NCBI GenBank assembly: GCA_025363575.1
Contig: JANYDM010000073.1
Span: 1 to 64,000 of the forward strand
Reading direction: 5' to 3'
Length of the DNA: 64,000 nucleotides
DNA from: Betaproteobacteria bacterium
Lineage (GTDB): Bacteria > Pseudomonadota > Gammaproteobacteria > Burkholderiales > SG8-41
The position numbers and the translations under genes were made by a program. Of the stretch, positions 8,453-16,930 are shown piece by piece. How positions within the stretch are numbered: the first letter of the stretch is position 1; the number at the start of each line of letters is the position of its first letter. The notes below the pieces were generated by a model, which ran no database searches, had not been told where the DNA came from, and saw nothing but the letters and a program-made list of their open reading frames with translations.

Positions 8453-8820
8453 TCATTCGTCGCCGGCGGCAGCGAGCCGCCGCTTGATGGCTGCCAGCAG
8501 CTCCGCCAGTTTAAAGGGTTTAGTGATGTATTCATCGGCGCCCTGCGCGTCGATGATGCGAAACGGGCCGCGCGCGCATCAGCTCTCCCCGCCTTATAGC
8601 CGAAAAGCTCGCAGAACGCCGGGTTGACCTCGACGAAATAGCCGTGCTCGTCGGTCAGGCAGATGCCGATACGCGCGACGTTGAGTACGGTAGTCAGGAA
8701 TTCTTCGTCGAGCCGCCCGGCTCGGTACGCCGATGCGGGTGCTGCGCCAGCGCGCCTTGCCTGCGCTGAAGCCGATGTCTTGCGCGCGGGCTTTTTCGGG
8801 TCTGACGTACGCGTGGCCAA
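8453..8820 (-). pseudogene. Remnant of a PAS-domain plus receiver signalling gene
   Basis: The first 75 codons encode a basic, Ala-rich leader and the start of a PAS domain (LNVARIGICLTDEHGYFVEVNPAFCELFGY). After a GGGG run the reading frame is lost; the next frame resumes the PAS with GELMRARPVS for a few codons. A third register then encodes the tail of a receiver domain (GADEYITKPFKLAELL) ending in TGA at 8453. No kinase core remains. This looks like an internal deletion plus frameshift in a hybrid PAS-receiver gene. An alternative is a sequencing indel together with an already compact PAS-REC protein, but the missing receiver front would still need a deletion. Confidence 0.7.
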
Positions 8821-8867
8821 AGGCGGAGTCCTCCCAGCTCGAATTATCGACTATTCTATACGACGAG

Positions 8868-9845
8868 ATGAATGCATTAACCTTTCAGGCCTTGCGCATG
8901 CTGGCCGACGGCGAGTTTCGCTCAGGTGAGTCGATGGCGCGTGCGCTCGGCGTGTCGCGCGGCAGCGTATGGAATGCGTTGCATGCGCTCGATGACTGCG
9001 GCATAGAAATTTTCCGCGTGCGCGGGCGCGGTTATCGGCTGGCCGAGCCATTGTCGCTGCTGGCACCCGCGGCGATAGTCGCGGCGCTGGGCGAGGCGGG
9101 CCCGCGGTTTGCGGTCGAAGTGATCGACAAGGTCGAATCGACGAATACGCTGCTGATGCAGCGCGCAGCGGGCGGGGCGCCGTGCGGCACTGTGATCGCG
9201 GCGGAATGGCAAACGGCGGGCCGCGGCAGGCGCGGACGGGCGTGGCACGCACTGCCGGGCGCGGCGCTGACGTTTTCGCTGTTATGGCGCTTCGAGCAGG
9301 GCGCCGGCCTGCTCGCCGGCCTGAGCCTGGCGGTCGGCATCGCAGTGACGCGCGCACTTGGCCAATACGGCGTGCGTGGCGCAGGATTGAAATGGCCGAA
9401 CGACGTAATGTGGCGCGGTCGCAAGCTCGCGGGAATTCTGATTGAAATGCACGGTGACATGCTCGGGCCAAGCGCAGCGGTGATCGGCATCGGATTGAAT
9501 TGCCGCATGCCCGCAACATTGCTTGCGCGCATCGATCAGCCCGCGGTGGACGTGGCCACCGCAACCGGAACGCTGCCGGAGCGCAACCGCCTTCTCGCGG
9601 CGATGCTGCGCGAACTCGATTGCGTCCTGGGGGAATTCGCGCGGGACGGATTCGCCCCTTTTCGCGCGGAATGGCAGAGCAATCATGTGTATCAGGACAA
9701 AGCGGTCAAAATCGTTCTGCCCGACGGCGGCATTGTCAACGGCATGGCAGACGGCGTGGCGGAAAACGGCGCGCTGCTATTGGCGACGCAGTCGGGACAA
9801 TTGCGTTTTCACAGCGGCGAGGTGAGCTTGCGGGTGGCCGGGTGA
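8868..9845 (+). CDS. birA: Bifunctional biotin-[acetyl-CoA-carboxylase] ligase / biotin operon repressor BirA
   Basis: About 325 residues from ATG 8868. An N-terminal winged-helix domain (LGVSRGSVWNALHAL near residue 25) is followed by the ligase core with the GRGRRGR nucleotide loop, KWPNDV and GIGLN motifs, then a C-terminal SH3-like domain. It makes biotinyl-AMP and biotinylates acetyl-CoA carboxylase carrier protein; the winged helix implies repressor activity too. An upstream extension of the frame to 8733 is antisense to the PAS remnant and not conserved. The stop is shared with a GTG that could start coaX, so the two are probably co-translated. Confidence 0.92.
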   Translation: MNALTFQALRMLADGEFRSGESMARALGVSRGSVWNALHALDDCGIEIFRVRGRGYRLAEPLSLLAPAAIVAALGEAGPRFAVEVIDKVESTNTLLMQRAAGGAPCGTVIAAEWQTAGRGRRGRAWHALPGAALTFSLLWRFEQGAGLLAGLSLAVGIAVTRALGQYGVRGAGLKWPNDVMWRGRKLAGILIEMHGDMLGPSAAVIGIGLNCRMPATLLARIDQPAVDVATATGTLPERNRLLAAMLRELDCVLGEFARDGFAPFRAEWQSNHVYQDKAVKIVLPDGGIVNGMADGVAENGALLLATQSGQLRFHSGEVSLRVAG

Positions 9846-9862
9846 CAGCAGCGCGGCGCAAA

Positions 9863-10609
9863 ATGGCGGGCAGCGTGCTCGCAATCGATGCCGGCAATAC
9901 GCGCATCAAGTGGGGCCTGCACGACGGCAGTGGCTGGCGCCGCCGCGGCTGGGTGGAAACCGCGCGGGCCGGCGAGCTTCAACCGGTATTCGCGCGCCTG
10001 CCGGCACCCGACGTGGCGGCAATCTCCAATGTCGCCGGTCCGGCGCTGCTGGCGAAATTGCAGCGCGCGCTCCCGTTATCCGCAGCGCCGCTGTGGATAA
10101 AAGGTGCGCGCAGCCAGGCCGGCGTCAGAAGCAGCTACGCAAATCCGGCGCGGCTCGGCTGCGACCGCTGGGCCGCCGTTATTGGCGCTTATCGGCTGTT
10201 CGGTACCGCTGCCGTGGTCGTCAATGCGGGTACCGCCCTGACGATCGATGCGCTGACTGCGGACGGGGTATTCGCCGGCGGCATGATAGTGCCCGGCGCC
10301 GAAATCATGCGCAGGGCGCTGGCGGAAAATACCGCGGGCTTGAAATTGCGCCCCGGCAAATTCAGTTTTTTTCCGGATGCGACGGGCGATGCCATCATGA
10401 GCGGAGCAATTAACGCCTCGTGCGGGGCGATCGAGCGCATGGCGCGTTTTCTCGAAGACGCGGGCCAGCGGGCGCCGCTGTGCGTGATATCGGGCGGAGG
10501 AGCGGACTTGCTTGCGCCGCACCTTAACCTGGAAGTGAAGCTGGTGGATAATCTTGTTCTCGAGGGCGTGCTGACAATCGCCCGCAGCCTGGCCAAGCGC
10601 ACTGTCTGA
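9863..10609 (+). CDS. coaX: Type III pantothenate kinase (CoaX)
   Basis: A 248-residue ASKHA-fold kinase that phosphorylates pantothenate, the first step of CoA synthesis. The N-terminal phosphate motif DAGNTRIKWG and the mid-protein NAGTALTID motif are both present, as is the GGGADLL segment near the C-terminus. The preferred start is ATG 9863. A GTG at 9842 overlapping the birA stop is in frame and would add seven residues. The birA-coaX-SPOR order is common in betaproteobacteria. Confidence 0.9.
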   Translation: MAGSVLAIDAGNTRIKWGLHDGSGWRRRGWVETARAGELQPVFARLPAPDVAAISNVAGPALLAKLQRALPLSAAPLWIKGARSQAGVRSSYANPARLGCDRWAAVIGAYRLFGTAAVVVNAGTALTIDALTADGVFAGGMIVPGAEIMRRALAENTAGLKLRPGKFSFFPDATGDAIMSGAINASCGAIERMARFLEDAGQRAPLCVISGGGADLLAPHLNLEVKLVDNLVLEGVLTIARSLAKRTV

Positions 10610-10623
10610 AAGTAAAGCGAATC

Positions 10624-11283
10624 ATGAGACTGTTGTTCCTGATATTGTTGCTGCTCAACGCGATAGCGTTCGGCTACATCCGTTTTGCGGAGGGCCGCGC
10701 AGGCGCCGACAATCAGATCGCGCTGCTGCAGATTGCGCCTGAAAAAATGAAGCTGCTCAAGGCCGGTTCACCGCCGCCCGAGCGCAAATCCGCTGCGCCC
10801 GCGCAGCCGGACCTCGTCTGCCTCGAGTGGGGCGGCATTGCCCCCGACGAAGCGACGCGGGCCGGGGCAGCGCTCGACAAGCTCGCGCTGGCCGACAAAG
10901 TTTCAAGGCGCGAAGCGGGCGACAGTTACTGGGTCTATATACCGCCGCTCAAGTCGCAGGCGGACGTGGATAAGAAGCTCGGTGAACTGAAAGCGCGCAA
11001 CATTACCGACCTCCAGGTTATGCAGGACAACGATCAGTGGCGGCTTGCCATTTCGCTCGGCGTATTCAAAACCGAGGAAGGCGCCAGCACCTATCTCGCG
11101 CAATTGAAGCAGAAGGCAGTACGCTCGGCGGTAATCGGCACGCGCGGCGTGAAAACAACGACGTTTGTGATCCGCGATCCGGGCGACGCGGCGGCGGCGA
11201 AGATTGCCGCGTTCAAGGCGGACTTTCCCAACGCGGAGTTGAAGGCAACGACCTGCGCCGAAGCGCAGGTCGCCAAAAATTAG
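10624..11283 (+). CDS. SPOR-domain membrane protein
   Basis: A 219-residue protein with an N-terminal hydrophobic helix (about 2-18), a short linker, and a SPOR-like fold (about 98-170: YWVYIPPL, WRLAISLGVFKTEEGA). SPOR domains bind denuded peptidoglycan glycans at division sites, so a septal or wall-associated role is likely. It is the third gene of the birA-coaX run, 14 bp after coaX. The exact function is unknown. Confidence 0.8.
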   Translation: MRLLFLILLLLNAIAFGYIRFAEGRAGADNQIALLQIAPEKMKLLKAGSPPPERKSAAPAQPDLVCLEWGGIAPDEATRAGAALDKLALADKVSRREAGDSYWVYIPPLKSQADVDKKLGELKARNITDLQVMQDNDQWRLAISLGVFKTEEGASTYLAQLKQKAVRSAVIGTRGVKTTTFVIRDPGDAAAAKIAAFKADFPNAELKATTCAEAQVAKN

Positions 11284-11290
11284 AGTCGCT

Positions 11291-11776
11291 TCAGCGGCCG
11301 CGGATCTTGTCCAGCGTGGCGGTGGTCGACCGGTCGTGGATGAACGGGATCGAATGAACCGTGCCGTGCCAGCTTTTGACTTCTTTCGCCCCGACTATAG
11401 TCTCCGCCGGCCAGTCGCCGCCTTTCACCAGCACGTCGGGACGGCAAAGCTCGATCAGCGCAAGCGGCGTGTCCTCGTCGAACCAGGTCACGAGGCTGAC
11501 TGCTTCCAGCGCCGCGACCAGGGCCGCGCGGTCCGCCAGCGTATTGACAGGCCGGTCAGGCCCTTTGCTGAGACGTCTGACCGAGGCGTCGCTATTGAGA
11601 GCAACTATGAGGCTGGCGCCGAGCGAGTGCGCCTGCGCGAGATAACTCGCGTGGCCGCGATGCAGGATGTCGAACACGCCGTTGGTGAATACCAGCGGGC
11701 GCGCGAGCTGCGTGATGCGTGCAGCAAGCGCCGCGGGCGCGCAGACCTTGGCTTCGAAGGTGGGGACGGGATGCAC
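11291..11776 (-). CDS. rfaE2: D-glycero-beta-D-manno-heptose 1-phosphate adenylyltransferase (RfaE2/HldE C-terminal type)
   Basis: A 161-residue nucleotidyltransferase. The HxGH motif (H39, H42) sits in TNGVFDILHRGH, and VKGGDW and a C-terminal STTATLDKIRGR segment match the RfaE domain II family. It makes ADP-heptose for lipopolysaccharide inner core. Only the cytidylyltransferase-type half is present; the kinase half (RfaE1) must be encoded elsewhere, as is usual in betaproteobacteria. The start is GTG at 11776 with a weak ribosome binding site. It lies downstream of the phosphoheptose-isomerase-like gene, in the same direction. Confidence 0.9.
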   Translation of the reverse strand: MHPVPTFEAKVCAPAALAARITQLARPLVFTNGVFDILHRGHASYLAQAHSLGASLIVALNSDASVRRLSKGPDRPVNTLADRAALVAALEAVSLVTWFDEDTPLALIELCRPDVLVKGGDWPAETIVGAKEVKSWHGTVHSIPFIHDRSTTATLDKIRGR

Positions 11777-11840
11777 GAAGTCAGTCGCTTTCGGGTGAAC
11801 AGCGGTGGCGCCTCGCGCGCCAGGCCGCCGTCGACTGGCG

Positions 11841-12416
11841 CTAGTCGATGTACTCGAACAGCTTGACGACTTTCTGCACGCCGGTCGTCGTGCGCGTAAT
11901 CTCGACGGCGTCGTCTGCCTCTTTGCGCTTGACCAGCCCCAGCAAGTACACCACGCCTGCTTCCGTCACCACTTTGACGTGGACTGCGTTGAATTTCCGC
12001 TCGTCAACAAAGCGCGCTTTGACTTTCGATGTCACGTAAGTATCGTTGGTGCGCGCCGACAGCGCAGTCACCGGGCCCACGGACATTTCATTGAATACAC
12101 CGCGCACGCTTTCGATTGCGCGCACGGTTTTCTCAATTTCAGCCTTCGCGCCTGCACTGGGCGCCTCGCCGGTGATCAGCGCCATGCGGCTGTAACTGGT
12201 GATGTTGACGTGCGCATCCCTGAATTTATCGCCGACGCGCTGGCCGGCTTTCAGTTCGATGCCCTGGTCTTCCGTGACGGTGCCCACCGTGCGGCGGTCT
12301 TCGCCGACCAGTAGGGCAGTGCCTGCACCGCCGACGACGGCCGCTACGCAGCCGCCGAGCAGAGGGGCCAGCAGGGACAGCACGAGCGCAAACGTGAAGC
12401 GGTCAAGTTTTTGCAT
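11841..12416 (-). CDS. BON-domain outer-membrane lipoprotein (DolP/YraP-like)
   Basis: About 191 residues. It opens with a lipoprotein signal ending in the lipobox LLGGC, then carries two BON domains (about 55-110 and 120-185). This matches DolP (YraP) of Escherichia coli, an outer-membrane lipoprotein needed for envelope integrity, and the neighbours match as well. GGA lies 6 bp before ATG 12416; an alternative ATG at 12422 overlaps the diaA stop. Either start gives the same mature protein. Confidence 0.88.
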   Translation of the reverse strand: MQKLDRFTFALVLSLLAPLLGGCVAAVVGGAGTALLVGEDRRTVGTVTEDQGIELKAGQRVGDKFRDAHVNITSYSRMALITGEAPSAGAKAEIEKTVRAIESVRGVFNEMSVGPVTALSARTNDTYVTSKVKARFVDERKFNAVHVKVVTEAGVVYLLGLVKRKEADDAVEITRTTTGVQKVVKLFEYID

Positions 12417-12418
12417 GG

Positions 12419-13009
12419 TCATTCCACCCCCAGTAGCAAACAATCGATTGCATCGCACAGACAATGCAGCGTAAGCAAATGCACTTCCTGTATGCGCGCT
12501 GTGCTTTGCGCCGGCACGCAGACATGAATATCGGACGATTGCAGGACTTCGCTCATCTTGCCGCCGTTGCGGCCGGTCAAAGCGACCACGCTCATTCCGT
12601 TCTCATGCGCGGCCGCCATGGCGGCAAGCACATTCTTCGAGTTGCCGCTGGTCGAGATCGCCAGCAGCACATCGTTTTTGTGGCCCAGCGCGCGAACCTG
12701 TTTGGAAAATATCTGTTCAAAATCGTAATCGTTCGCAATCGACGTCAGCGTCGATGTGTCGGTCGTGAGTGCTATCGCGGCCAGCCCCGGCCGCTCCATC
12801 TCGAAACGATTCAGCAGTTCCGCAGCGAAATGCTGCGAATCGGCCGCCGAACCCCCGTTGCCGCACGCGAGTATCTTGCCGTCGGCGCGCAGGCACTGCA
12901 CCATGCGTTCCGCGGCAGCGGCGATCGGCCGCGCCAGCGCATCCATGCTTTGCAGTTTGAGATGCGCGCTCTCGGAAAAGTTCTCGCTGATGCGGCTTAT
13001 TAAATCCAT
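12419..13009 (-). CDS. Phosphoheptose isomerase family protein (GmhA/DiaA)
   Basis: A 196-residue SIS-domain protein with the conserved [17 protein letters not shown] and [11 protein letters not shown] phosphosugar-binding motifs. Two roles are possible. GmhA makes heptose-7-phosphate for LPS; DiaA is a DnaA-binding initiation factor of the same family. Gene order (lpoA-yraN-this-dolP) is that of diaA in Escherichia coli, while the downstream rfaE2 favours a heptose role. Sequence alone does not separate them here. Confidence 0.88.
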   Translation of the reverse strand: MDLISRISENFSESAHLKLQSMDALARPIAAAAERMVQCLRADGKILACGNGGSAADSQHFAAELLNRFEMERPGLAAIALTTDTSTLTSIANDYDFEQIFSKQVRALGHKNDVLLAISTSGNSKNVLAAMAAAHENGMSVVALTGRNGGKMSEVLQSSDIHVCVPAQSTARIQEVHLLTLHCLCDAIDCLLLGVE

Positions 13010-13042
13010 TGGCGCCCGTCAAAGCGGCGGATTATCCCATAA

Positions 13043-13384
13043 TCACTCTGCAAACGCATTTTTGAGCCACTCGATCGAGCTGTCTTTGCCGTCGATCAGC
13101 AAAGCATCGAACCTGCAAGCAGGCGCGCGTGCGATACCGGCGAGGTAGTGGCGCGCCGCGCGCAGCAGCTTCATCTGCTTCGAGCGCGTGATGCTGGCGG
13201 CCGCGCCGCCAAAGCGCGAGCTCGAACGCATGCGCACTTCGACGAACACGAGGGTGGCTCCCTCGCGCGCGATGACGTCGATTTCGCCGAAGCGGCACCG
13301 GTAATTCCGTGCGACGAGCTTGAGGCCGGCCTGCTGCAGGAATTCGACGGCAAGATTTTCAGCGGCGGCGCCGCGCGCTTCCAT
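13043..13384 (-). CDS. yraN: YraN/UPF0102 family endonuclease-like protein
   Basis: A 113-residue protein with the UPF0102 nuclease-fold signature: RNYRCRFGEIDVIAREG followed by VFVEVRMR, which gives the E, D and ExK-like residues of restriction-endonuclease-like folds (K is replaced by R). The role is not established in the family. The ATG overlaps the lpoA stop as ATGA, so translation is coupled. Confidence 0.88.
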   Translation of the reverse strand: MEARGAAAENLAVEFLQQAGLKLVARNYRCRFGEIDVIAREGATLVFVEVRMRSSSRFGGAAASITRSKQMKLLRAARHYLAGIARAPACRFDALLIDGKDSSIEWLKNAFAE

Positions 13385-14460
13385 CAGCGCGGATTGCCTG
13401 ACATTACCGTCTTGCCGTCGACGAACTGCGCTGCGCTCAGCTCGCGCACGAATTGCTGGTCGCGCCCCAGCCTGAGCTGGCCGGTTACACCGTCGATGGA
13501 CGGGTCGCGGTTGCCTTTCAGCAACTCCGTGCTGATGCGGAAAGCGTCTATGCCCAACGCGTAGAGGCGCTCGAACTCGATGGCGTCGCCGGCTTGCGCG
13601 CGCGGATAAATCATGACCGCCGGATGATCGGGCTGGAGCAGCCAGGGCATGTCGACGAAGCGGACGCGGTTCAGCTCGTTGGCCGCGAGCGCGCCGCCGC
13701 CTGCGTTGACCTGCGAAGTCGCGTAGAGCGCGAGCGTGTTGCCGAGATAGGGGCGCGCGACGCGAGCGTGCGCGGCGTCGAGTGCCAGAAAAACCATGTC
13801 CGCGACACCGAGTTCGACGGTCTGGCGCAGTTTCGCGAGGCTCGCCTGATCCGCGCCGAAATTCAAATCCGCCACTATTATGCCGCTGCCGCGCGAGAAC
13901 TCCTCCGCGAACGCCTGGCGCATGCGTTTGCTGAGTGCCGTGCCGTCGCCAAGAACGAACGCGTTGCGCCGGCTGTCCGCGCGCGCAAGCTGCGCGATCT
14001 GGCGCGCCTCCGGCTCAATACCCAGGCCGAGCAGGTACAGCCGCGCGGGCTGCTGTGATTTCGCCTCGAGCGCGTTGAGCGCGAGCGTAGGCACGCTCAC
14101 GAGCTTGCTCGCAGCGATTGCCGCGACGCCGCTGCGGGTCAGCGGGCCTACCACGAGTTGCGCGCCGGACTCGATGGCTTGCTCGTAAATGGTGACGACA
14201 TTGAGGGTGTCTTCGTTGACCGGATAGATGCGAATCGGCGGCGCGCTCCTCCCTGCGGCTTTGGCGGCGGCGACAAATCCCTGGCGCACCGCCTCGGCGT
14301 GGCGGCCAAAAGACGGCGAGGCGAGCGGCAGCAGCAATGCGATATGCGGTTCGCGCGCAGTGTCCGGTGCGGCGGCGGTGGCGAACGGTGCGGTGCCCCC
14401 GTATAGTAGCGCCGGAAACAAAGCGAGGAAGACGGCCAGGCGATGGACGATACGGCGCAT
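13384..14460 (-). CDS. Penicillin-binding protein activator, LpoA C-terminal-type
   Basis: A 358-residue periplasmic-binding-fold protein with a signal peptide (about 1-30). It matches the C-terminal domain of LpoA, the outer-membrane activator of PBP1a, but lacks the N-terminal TPR domain of the Escherichia coli protein, and no Cys lipobox is visible. Betaproteobacterial homologues are often this short form. Its start region overlaps the divergently transcribed rsmI by 18 bp, so the two promoters must be interleaved. Confidence 0.82.
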   Translation of the reverse strand: MRRIVHRLAVFLALFPALLYGGTAPFATAAAPDTAREPHIALLLPLASPSFGRHAEAVRQGFVAAAKAAGRSAPPIRIYPVNEDTLNVVTIYEQAIESGAQLVVGPLTRSGVAAIAASKLVSVPTLALNALEAKSQQPARLYLLGLGIEPEARQIAQLARADSRRNAFVLGDGTALSKRMRQAFAEEFSRGSGIIVADLNFGADQASLAKLRQTVELGVADMVFLALDAAHARVARPYLGNTLALYATSQVNAGGGALAANELNRVRFVDMPWLLQPDHPAVMIYPRAQAGDAIEFERLYALGIDAFRISTELLKGNRDPSIDGVTGQLRLGRDQQFVRELSAAQFVDGKTVMSGNPR

Positions 14461-15318
14461 CAGGGGCGGGCGGCAGTGGAGCGGCCTTCATTATATGTAG
14501 TCGCCACACCGATTGGAAATCTCGCCGATATCACGTTGCGCGCGATCGATGTGCTGAAGCGCGTCGATGTCATTGCCGCGGAAGACACGCGCATGGCCTC
14601 GCGCCTGCTCAGACATCATGGCGTGAGCACGCGGTTGATGGCGCTGCACGAGCACAACGAGCGCAGCGCGGCGCAGAAAATCCTGCAGCTGCTCGCGCAG
14701 GGCAAGTCCGCCGCGCTCATCAGCGACGCCGGCACGCCGGCGATTTCGGATCCTGGCGCGCTGGCGGTGGCGGCGGCACGCGCCGCCGGTCATGCGGTCG
14801 TCCCGGTACCTGGACCGAACGCAGCGGTATGCGCGCTGTCGGCCACCGGCTCAGCGGCCCCGCATTTTCTTTTTTACGGCTTTTTGCCGCAGCAGGCCGC
14901 CGCGCGCAAACGCGAGCTCGCGGCGCTGCAGCTGCTGCCGTACTTGCTGATTTTTTACGAAGCGCCGCACCGTGTTGTCGCCAGCGCTGCTGATCTCGCG
15001 GCAGTGCTCGGGGGCGGGCGGCAAGTCACAATCGCTCGCGAGCTCACGAAGCTGTTCGAAACGATCCACACCTGCCGGCTCGACGAAGCCGTTGCGTGGT
15101 TCGCGCAGGACCCGAACCATATCAAGGGGGAGTTCGTGCTGCTGGTCGAGGGCGCAGCAGTGGCGAACGCGCCGCAGGACACCGAGATAATGCGTGTGCT
15201 GGAAATTCTGATGCGCGAGCTCTCGCTCAAGCAGGCGGTCAAGCTTACGGCTGACATAACCGGTGCGCGCAAGAACGATGTCTACGACAGGGCGCTGCAG
15301 ATGGAGCGGGACGCCTGA
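14443..15318 (+). CDS. rsmI: 16S rRNA (cytidine1402-2'-O)-methyltransferase RsmI
   Basis: A 291-residue tetrapyrrole-methylase-fold enzyme. Motifs seen are YVVATPIGNLADIT, AAEDTR, SDAGTPAISDPG and VPVPGPNA. It methylates the ribose of C1402 in 16S rRNA. It is divergent from lpoA exactly as in enterobacteria (yraL/yraM). A GTG at 14476 would remove the poorly conserved first 11 residues and the overlap with lpoA, so the start is not certain. Confidence 0.93.
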   Translation: MDDTAHQGRAAVERPSLYVVATPIGNLADITLRAIDVLKRVDVIAAEDTRMASRLLRHHGVSTRLMALHEHNERSAAQKILQLLAQGKSAALISDAGTPAISDPGALAVAAARAAGHAVVPVPGPNAAVCALSATGSAAPHFLFYGFLPQQAAARKRELAALQLLPYLLIFYEAPHRVVASAADLAAVLGGGRQVTIARELTKLFETIHTCRLDEAVAWFAQDPNHIKGEFVLLVEGAAVANAPQDTEIMRVLEILMRELSLKQAVKLTADITGARKNDVYDRALQMERDA

Positions 15319-15319
15319 A

Positions 15320-15348
15320 TTGCCGGGTGCAGGCGCGCTTAAGATAAA
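15320..15348 (+). promoter_or_regulatory. Weak promoter candidate for pyrC
   Basis: TTGCCG at 15320-15325 and GATAAA at 15343-15348 are separated by 17 bp. The match to sigma70 consensus is modest, and TAAAAT two bases on is an alternative -10. Confidence 0.35.
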
Positions 15349-15374
15349 ATAACCGCAACACGGGAGGAAAATCG

Positions 15375-16406
15375 ATGAGCCGAATTACTATCACGCGCCC
15401 TGACGACTGGCATCTGCACCTGCGCGATGGAGACCACATGCGTGCGGTCCTGCCGGATGCGGCGAAGCGTTTCGCACGCGCGATCGTGATGCCGAATCTC
15501 AAGCTGCCCGTGACGACGACGGAGCTGGCCGCGGGTTACCGCGAACGCATTCTGTCGGCGTTACCGGAAGGCGCGCACTTCGACCCGTTGATGACGCTGT
15601 ATCTAACCGACAACACGACGGGCAAGGAAATAAAGCGCGCCAAGGCGAGCGGCATCGTGCACGGCGTCAAATATTATCCGGCTGGCGCGACGACCAACTC
15701 GGAGGCCGGCGTCGGTGAGCTCGGCAAATGCGAAGAGGCGCTGGCAGTGATGGAAGAGTGCGGCATGCCGCTGCTGGTCCATGGCGAGGTGACGTTTCCC
15801 AACGTTGACGTATTCGACCGCGAGAAACTTTTCATCGACCGCGTGCTGATTCCGGTGTTGCAGAAGTTTCCGAAACTGCGCCTGGTGTTCGAGCATGTCA
15901 CGACCAAGGAGGCCGTGCGTTTCGTGCTCGGCGCGCCACCGCGCGTCGCCGCCACCATCACGGCCCATCATTTGCTGCTCAACCGCAATGCGTTGTTTGC
16001 GGGCGGCATACGTCCGCACCACTATTGCCTGCCGATACTCAAGCGCGAAGACGACCGCCTCGCGCTGATCGAAGCGGCCACCAGCGGCAATCCGAAATTT
16101 TTTCTGGGCACCGACAGCGCCCCGCACGCGCGCAATACGAAGGAGGCCGCGTGCGGCTGCGCCGGCATGTACACCGCGCATGCGGGCATCGAGTTCTACG
16201 CGGAAATTTTCGGCGCCTACAATGCGCTCGACAAGCTCGAGGGATTCGCGAGCGTCTTTGGCCCGCTGTTCTACGGGCTGCCGCGCAACAAGGACAAGAT
16301 CACCCTCGTCAAAGAGGTGTGGAACGTGCCCAAGGAGTATCCGTTTCACAAAGACACGCTGGTGCCGTTCCGGGCCGGCGGCACCGTAGGATGGCGCATG
16401 TTGTAA
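15375..16406 (+). CDS. pyrC: Dihydroorotase (class II)
   Basis: A 343-residue zinc amidohydrolase of pyrimidine synthesis that cyclises carbamoyl-aspartate. The metal ligands H13 and H15 are in DDWHLHLRDG, the carbamylated Lys lies in GVKYYPAGATTNS, and the late Asp is in GTDSAPHA. The length is typical for class II enzymes. GGGAGG stands before the ATG. A terminator follows immediately, so it appears monocistronic. Confidence 0.95.
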   Translation: MSRITITRPDDWHLHLRDGDHMRAVLPDAAKRFARAIVMPNLKLPVTTTELAAGYRERILSALPEGAHFDPLMTLYLTDNTTGKEIKRAKASGIVHGVKYYPAGATTNSEAGVGELGKCEEALAVMEECGMPLLVHGEVTFPNVDVFDREKLFIDRVLIPVLQKFPKLRLVFEHVTTKEAVRFVLGAPPRVAATITAHHLLLNRNALFAGGIRPHHYCLPILKREDDRLALIEAATSGNPKFFLGTDSAPHARNTKEAACGCAGMYTAHAGIEFYAEIFGAYNALDKLEGFASVFGPLFYGLPRNKDKITLVKEVWNVPKEYPFHKDTLVPFRAGGTVGWRML

Positions 16407-16420
16407 CGCCCGCTGGAACA

Positions 16421-16445
16421 GAAAGCCGCGTTGCGGCGCTTTTTG
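16421..16445 (+). terminator. Rho-independent terminator of pyrC
   Basis: A GCCGC-GTT-GCGGC hairpin is followed by a T run (GCTTTTT). It begins 15 bp after the pyrC stop. Confidence 0.75.
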
Positions 16446-16497
16446 AGCTCGCAGGCCGCCATTCGCGGCAGAATAGAAAAGTAGCTTGGCCCCCGCA

Positions 16498-16506
16498 TGT
16501 TAAAAT
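16498..16506 (+). promoter_or_regulatory. Extended -10 promoter element of rnpB
   Basis: TG-T-TAAAAT forms an extended -10. The seventh base after it is 16513, which is the predicted 5' end of the RNase P RNA. No good -35 hexamer lies at standard spacing, which fits an extended -10 promoter. Confidence 0.6.
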
Positions 16507-16512
16507 TACAGC

Positions 16513-16853
16513 GGGAGTTGGCCAGACAGTCGCTGCGGGCGCGTTAATCGCGCAGGTAGAGGAAAGTCCGGGCTCCGCAGGGTAGGGTGACGGCTAACGA
16601 CCGTCCGCCGCGAGGCGAGGAACAGGGCCACAGAGACGAGTCCGCTGTTGTTCATGCCAGTTCGCTGGCGCGGATAATGGCGGGGTGAAACGCGGCAACC
16701 TCCACCCGGAGCAACACCAAATAGGCAAGCGATGACGTGACCCACTGAGCTTGCGGGTAGGTGGCTAGAGCGTGCGGGCAACCGTACGTCGAGAGGAATG
16801 ACTGTCACGGGGGCGCAAGTTTCCGACAGAACCCGGCTTATCGGCTGACTCCC
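16513..16853 (+). ncRNA. rnpB: RNase P RNA component (class A)
   Basis: The catalytic RNA that trims tRNA 5' leaders. Three hallmarks are visible: the 5' TTGGCCAGACAGTCGC region, GAGGAAAGTCCGGGCTCC around 16559-16576, and the 3' ACAGAACCCGGCTTATCGG segment before the end. The ends pair (GGGAGT with the terminal ACTCCC), giving the boundaries used here and a length of about 341 nt, typical of class A. No terminator with a T run is evident, although AATTTAA follows. Confidence 0.93.
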
Positions 16854-16930
16854 AATTTAATCGCGACGCGCATTCGGTTGCACTCGAGTGCGGGACGCGC
16901 GGTAGATAGTTCAATTGCTGAGGAGTGATC

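Noticed and set aside
8733..8867. N-terminal extension of BirA
   Set aside because: Antisense to the PAS remnant and without family similarity; ATG 8868 gives the standard winged helix.
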